Shown: piece by piece, positions 59,401-64,000 of the stretch
Numbering within the stretch: the first letter of the stretch is position 1
How the letters are laid out: every line of letters starts with the position of its first letter
NCBI GenBank assembly: GCA_003260075.1
Contig: QLIY01000052.1
Location: 131,902-195,901 of the forward strand
Source of the DNA: Phallusia mammillata
Lineage: Eukaryota; Chordata; Ascidiacea; Phlebobranchia; Ascidiidae
DNA length: 64,000 nucleotides
Reading direction: 5' to 3'
The notes under the pieces: generated by a model
Seen by the model: only the letters and a program-made list of their open reading frames with translations
What the model was told of the DNA's origin: nothing
Database searches by the model: none
Made by a program: the position numbers and the translations under genes

Positions 59401-62400
59401 AAGTCTGAAAAATAAATCTATTTCGTAAAAACAGACAAGTTTGCTGAAAAGCGACAAGTGGCGAAAAGTTCTGCTGTAGATATGCAAACGGAAAGGGTTA
59501 TTAGGTTTGGGGTGAGGTTATATAATAAAAATACCAATGAGCCTTATAAACTTGGTTCCTAGCCCTACCCCAGTCTCACTATGCTCTTTACAGTTACACC
59601 ATCTATCAGTGTTTAGACAAATTTTCTGTTGCGAGCTCTTATGTTAGCATAGCTGTACCTTACGTTTGATACAAGAGTCAAAAACCAAAGCATAGAAATC
59701 ACAAACAGCGTAAGTATAGAAATCATTGTTTTTTTTTTGATAAATACCTCAGTAGCATTTGATTTTCGTGCAGAAGTACGATGTACTGAAATTTGATCCG
59801 GCACTGAAGCTGAAATTACATTGCAAATCTGAAGATGATCCTTGGACGATGCTACACATAGTTTGTAATGTTTGTTGGATATGTTTTTGACAATTTATTG
59901 ATATTTTTTCGTCACCTGTTGTGTTGAACGAAACAGGTTTTTTGGCCCCCCCCCCCCAATATTAAAACAGTTCTTTTTGCTTTGTTGCGTACCGATACAC
60001 GCATTGATTGAAAGCCCCCCCCCCATACAAGAGTCAAAAACCAAAGCATAGAAATCACAAACAGCGTAAGTAAAGAAATCATTGCCCCCCCCCCAATTTG
60101 ATCCGGCACTGAAGCTGAAATTACATTGCAAATCTGAAGATGTTCCTTGGACGATCCTACACATAATTTGTAATGTTTGTTGGATATGTTTTTGACAAAT
60201 TATTGATATTTTTTGTCACCTGTTGTGTTGAACGAAACACGTTTTTTGGCGGTTGCTGGTTGCAAAAATACGTTACGGGTCCAGATTTCTGCTTTTGGGT
60301 CATGTCGTTTGCTAAAAATGAACACAAACACATTTATTTCAAGTTTGCAATTCGTTTTTGACAAGTTGAGCGCAAAACAACACAGAGTAGATGATACATA
60401 TTTGAGACAATTGATAAAATCACCCCCCCCCCTCAAGTTTGCAATTCGTTTTTGACAAGTTGAGCGCAAAACAACACAGAATAGATGATACATATTTGAG
60501 ACAATTTATAAAATCAAACAACAACAACAGTGATCTTAAATAAAAAATATTCATCTGTAAAGAGTTAAAGAATGCTGTGTAGGCCTAAGATTGAAAGTGA
60601 CACAGTTTGATGTTATAGCAATTTACCTTTTTGCAATGAGTGGAACTGTATCCACGCCACCGAAGCTGTGAAATCTCTTGCATTTGTTAGAAGTGGGTCG
60701 CGTCTTATTTTTGGTTATTTCGTTTGTGTCGTCACGAATTTGCTCGTCGAGAGTAGTTGTTAAACTTGAATCTTCTACCTCTTGAATGGTTTCTAATGCT
60801 AAAAAATTATCGATCACAAAACAGAATTGAGAAACCGTGTTGAAGAATCAGTTTTGTTTTCCCTATTGCGTTAATTATTTTTGCCAGCGCTTGTTGCATT
60901 CTTTTGAAACAAAACTTGCAACATGACCAAAAATATTAACCGGTTGGTTAAGCCAACTCAACTTCTCTAAAACGTAAAAACGAAATCATATAGGGATTCT
61001 CACAATTAGCTGATACTGCATAAACCAGTGATTCTTGCATATATACCACCTTGTTATGATTTTTACCCCTGGGAATAATCTACTGACTGATCGCATTAAC
61101 CCCCTTTTCAAAAAATCAACAAATAACCCCTAAAAAGTAAATTACTCCTTAGGCTTAGGGGGTGATAAGTAATTACCTACAAGTTGAGAACCAATGCTAT
61201 AAACGGACAGTTTGACTGCTGCAATAAGCTGTTGTGTTGCTCATTGATAATAATAAAACATTTGTAACCACACGACTTTAATCCAGCCAAAGTCAAAGCA
61301 CTTAAAGTTTTTTACTTAAGTTGGTAATGAAGAGAGCTTACAGCATTTCAATTTCAATGAGTCTGCCAACTCAGGTTCCTGTTCCTCAAAAACCGAGTCC
61401 ATTACGTCATCAGGTCGTGACTCGACTTTCTTCGGCGGAGTCATTGCGATTCCACATAATGTTGCGGTGGACAAAATACAAGCAATAATTTTGAGGACCG
61501 TGTTTAGAGAATAGCGATCAACCAACACCTGGAATAAATATAAAAATACTAACGTAAGAACTCTTTAGAGAATGTTTGCTTATCACCGTTAGATGGCGCC
61601 AAGAGCGTTTGTGAATATTTTAAAGCAAATTGTGTGAAAATGCCAACTTTTAGGGTTGGGGTGAGGTTTTATAATAATAACAACTAACCTATACACTTAG
61701 ATCCTAACGTTAAATTTAGTTTCTAAACTTTTCTCAGTCTCATTGTTAGTTTAAATAACTGCGCTCTTTGCGCCATCTATCGGTATTTAGGGAACTTTGT
61801 TTGTGGTGATTTCGTTTGTTGGTAGCTCTGCCGAAGAACTGGCTTCAAATATAACACTGTTAAATAAAGACGCGACTGATTAAGAATATTATACCTGAAA
61901 AAGCGGCGCGAACACAAATGATGCTACCGGTCCGCCTGTTGAGATAATGCAAAACGCAAGTGATTTGCGTTTGTTGAAGTACTGTCCCACAATCACGTTG
62001 GAAGGAATGTACAACAGACCAAAACCCAAGCCTAAAAAAGTTATCAATTATAATAAGCCAAAAATGTTAATGTTTTGTTTCATTTTGAAATCTCTTAAAA
62101 TATATGTTCTTTCCGCTTAATGATTTGTAAACTCAAATTGTCCCTTTCTCCGAACACAATTCATTAAATCAGTATTTGGTAGCTCTCAAAAGATATAGAA
62201 ATTTAAAAACTTTGCTTGTTGAATTAGTCTAACAAAAAAGTAATCACCAGCACAACACGTTAGCCAACGAAATTTGAACGTGACTCGGATAATGGTCACC
62301 TGATGCAAGTCCAATTCCGAGGTAAACGAAAATAATATTTTCTGCAAAGGATGCAGCGAAGAACCCAGTGAACGTCAGTAATCCTCCAACCATCACGACT

Positions 62401-62489
62401 GTCCGTGCACCTAATCTCTTGCTCATCTGACTTGCAATCAAACCGGATGAGTGTAACGTCGCAAGACAAATCGAAGGAATCCATGATAC
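56451..62489 (-). CDS. SLC16-type (monocarboxylate transporter-like) MFS transporter, 5' end missing
   Basis: Exons found: 62489-62300, 62031-61895, 61528-61342, 60798-60627, about 59835-59756, 59404-59187, 58584-58427, 57854-57729, 57509-57367, 57263-57185, 56840-56717 and 56529-56451 (TAA). Family blocks: VSWIPSICLATLHSSG, RTVVMVGGLLTFTGFF, GLLYIPSNVIVGQYFNKRKSLA with STGGPVASFVFAPLFQ (the MCT YFxKRxxLA...G...PLxQ signature), a charged central loop (61.4-59.8 kb), then six more hydrophobic segments and a basic C-terminal tail ending RRKSLI. The usual N-terminal DGGWGW helix is absent; it should lie upstream, beyond the poly-C at 62530 or outside the window. Two oddities: the exon ending 60627 and the one near 59.8 kb are out of phase by one, and the exon ending 57367 seems to use a GC donor. 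Substrate unknown. Confidence 0.85.
58810..60510. repeat. Mosaic of duplicated fragments joined by poly-C within the transporter gene
   Basis: Segments repeat in scrambled form. 58956-59013 recurs after 59023. A piece of 58818-58865 reappears at 59958-60005. A piece of 59670-59728 reappears at 60025-60084. A piece of 59788-59945 reappears at 60095-60250. 60338-60422 recurs after 60432. Each join is about 10 C (59014-59023, 59946-59957, 60015-60024, 60085-60094, 60423-60432). This reads as haplotype/contig patchwork rather than biology, and it affects the loop-encoding exons. Confidence 0.8.
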
Positions 62490-62529
62490 CTTTAATACAG
62501 AACATTCATCACACCGCGCGGCGCGCAGA

Positions 62530-62530
62530 T

Positions 62531-62618
<88 letters not shown>
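62530..62618. repeat. Poly-C tract of about 89 bases
   Basis: Uninterrupted C run directly upstream (in gene sense) of the first visible transporter exon. The proline or glycine frames through it are not genes. Like the run at 46999-47094, it most likely stands for an unresolved gap. Confidence 0.85.
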
Positions 62619-62621
<3 letters not shown>

Positions 62622-62952
62622 TCATGAAAATCAAATTAATAAACTAATAAATAAATAAAGTAAGCCCGCCCTATTAATTATAGGCTATATACACATATAT
62701 ATATATATTAGTATTGGACTGTTTCATAAAAACAGATAAAAGCATAAATCGTTTCTTTTAATAACAGAAATATATATTTCGCCTTAATAAATAGGCATCG
62801 TCAGTTTCTNCAATGTACATTCCGAAAACCAACCGAAAAGAACATTATTGTACAGAAGCGTGCTAGATTGTGCATTGTAGTCAAATATATTTTTGGATTT
62901 AAGCTGTAAGTCAGGGACTCAGGGCTGACATCGAAAGCATTTTACATTAGTA

Positions 62953-63150
62953 TTGCAGCTTCTACTAGCAATAACTGCAAGGTTTAAACCTGTGTGTCTT
63001 AGCTGTCAAGCTTCGCTCAATCATTACAAAACTGGTAACTTGAAACGTCATTACGAAGCTAAACACAAAACTTGTTCTACAAAACATCTACAAAAACAAT
63101 CCGCAAAAATGCCTGGATCTGTGCGGTTGGAGCGAGAAAGTTGCCGATAA
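62953..63150 (+). pseudogene. BED-type zinc-finger fragment of a hAT transposase
   Basis: One frame encodes FKPVCLSCQASLN, then KTGNLKRHYEAKHKTC. This is the C-x2-C ... H-x4-H arrangement with NLKRHYxxKH typical of the BED finger of Charlie/ZBED-like hAT transposases and GTF2IRD2/ZBED5-type domesticated relatives. The frame stops at 63150 with no catalytic RNase-H-like domain after it, so it is a remnant or one exon. It sits among hAT-like MITE ends. Confidence 0.6.
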
Positions 63151-63525
63151 AGGGTAAAGCAACTGTCTCACACAATTTCTGTGTAGTTTTCCGACGGGTA
63201 GATTAGAATCAGTCTGGGTTACGTTTGGTGTAACGCATGATTTGGTGGGTAATTTTTTGTGCAATTTGGGTCGATCTAATTTTAATATCATAGATTATAC
63301 AGTACCGTGGCTGGAAACTTTTATTTCCTTGCCAAATGCAGCTACAACAACAGCGGACAGTGTTTAAACGTCGCAACTAACTACTTCACATGTTTTCGTT
63401 TGCTGCACAGCATATGTTCCGTGAAAAGCAAAATTTTCTAATTGGAGATTTATTAAAAATATGCTTGAATGTCAAAAACAATTCAGCTCTGAATCAGCTA
63501 GTTTGTAACTTAGTTCCATCTAGCT

Positions 63526-63730
63526 CAGCGGTTCTCAAACTAGGGTCCGCGGTCCTTTAGGGGTCCGTGAGGCAATTTCGGGGGGACCGCGAAAACGTTA
63601 AAGTAATTCTATAATCTTATTTGGCGTCAGTTTGTGCCCCTAAACAAGTATAAATGAAAGCAAAATTGAGAATCGACTGTCGCCATTGCTAAACAATAGC
63701 CTTTATTACATGACAACAAACAAAAATGCT
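63526..63730. mobile_element. hAT-like MITE left portion
   Basis: Starts cagcggttctcaaactaggg and continues with ggtccgcggtcctttagggg, matching the reverse complement of the right end at 35667-35714. It is cut by 10 C at 63731-63740. Confidence 0.75.
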
Positions 63731-63767
63731 CCCCCCCCCCTTAAAAAGTTGGCGAATGGTATGTAGA

Positions 63768-64000
63768 AGGTTGGCCACCCCTGCTTTACCCAAATAAGGC
63801 TGATAACAATAAGGAACATATATAGCAGGGGTGGCCAAACTGCGGCTCATTGAGCCTGTGATTGCGACTCTTTGATGCTGCACATGCATTCCCCATCTTG
63901 CAGTCGTTTGACCAGATGGCAAAGTGTCATTTGTCATAAACAATGTACATTCCGAAAACCAACCGAAAAGAACATTATTGTACAGAAGCGNCAATGTACA
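63768..64000. mobile_element. Ends of CAGGGGTGG-type hAT MITEs
   Basis: A right terminus ggttggccacccctg lies at 63768-63782 and a left terminus caggggtggccaaac at 63826-63840. They are the same class as the complete element at 36297-36575. Internal parts are lost to the poly-C and the window edge, so element boundaries cannot be completed. Confidence 0.6.

Larger units (their letters stand above)
62619..64000. other. Repeat-rich right edge with contig joints
   Basis: Contains a (TA)n run at about 62695-62709, two ambiguous n bases (62810 and 63991), a hAT transposase remnant and several MITE ends. The 50 bases after the n at 62810 (caatgtacattccgaaaacc...) recur at 63942-63990, immediately before the second n, after which they begin again. 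No transporter N-terminal exon is recognisable here. Confidence 0.6.

Noticed and set aside
62405-62647. Open frame with a long poly-proline run
   Set aside because: Same artefact: it reads through the approximately 89-base C run and overlaps a transporter exon on the other strand.

Overview
The window is eukaryotic, AT-rich nuclear DNA with short introns, no bacterial operons and no rRNA or tRNA gene that I can support. The gene set (ATF6, Polycomb-like/MTF2, TFIIH p52, GPHR/GPR89, DALRD3, an SLC16-type transporter) is metazoan. A two-domain fluoride channel (FEX type), compact genes, possible trans-splice/operon signatures and strong divergence between apparent haplotypes together suggest a marine invertebrate chordate, most likely an ascidian tunicate. 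That placement is an inference, not a proof.

Layout from left to right. Minus strand: an unidentified basic, low-complexity protein gene (about 0.2-3.2 kb); a complete 28-exon ATF6 gene (16.7 to 5.5 kb); an unassigned protein with an R-SNARE motif (23.4 to 18.2 kb); a two-domain fluoride exporter (28.3 to 25.8 kb); DALRD3 (30.2 to 28.5 kb, one exon). Plus strand, starting from a 600-bp divergent promoter: GPR89 (30.8-32.2 kb, one exon); GTF2H4/TFIIH p52 (32.4-37.1 kb, 12 exons); an orphan reading frame (37.4 kb); Polycomb-like MTF2/PHF19 (38.6-45.9 kb, 14 exons). Minus strand again: a leucine-rich-repeat membrane protein (50.1 to 47.8 kb); a Cys-rich orphan exon (53.6 kb); an SLC16/monocarboxylate-type transporter whose 5' exons are missing (62.5 to 56.5 kb). 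Exon models were built by hand from splice sites, reading phase and family similarity. For ATF6, MTF2, GTF2H4, FEX and the LRR gene the exon lengths sum to whole codons, which is strong internal support. Boundaries may be off by 1-2 bases.

Non-coding content is dominated by non-autonomous hAT-like elements (MITEs) with terminal inverted repeats and 8-bp target duplications, one piece of a BED-finger hAT transposase, and a degenerate copy of part of DALRD3 inside a FEX intron.

The assembly has a systematic oddity. Fifteen poly-C tracts, all C on the plus strand and mostly about 10 long, separate near-duplicate flanking sequences. They behave like N-gaps written as C between unmerged haplotype or contig ends. 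They break one exon of the SNARE gene and scramble the transporter gene, and they create spurious poly-Gly/poly-Pro reading frames.

Functionally this is a housekeeping neighbourhood (ER stress response, transcription/repair, chromatin, Golgi ion homeostasis, tRNA modification, fluoride export). I see no evidence that the genes form one pathway.
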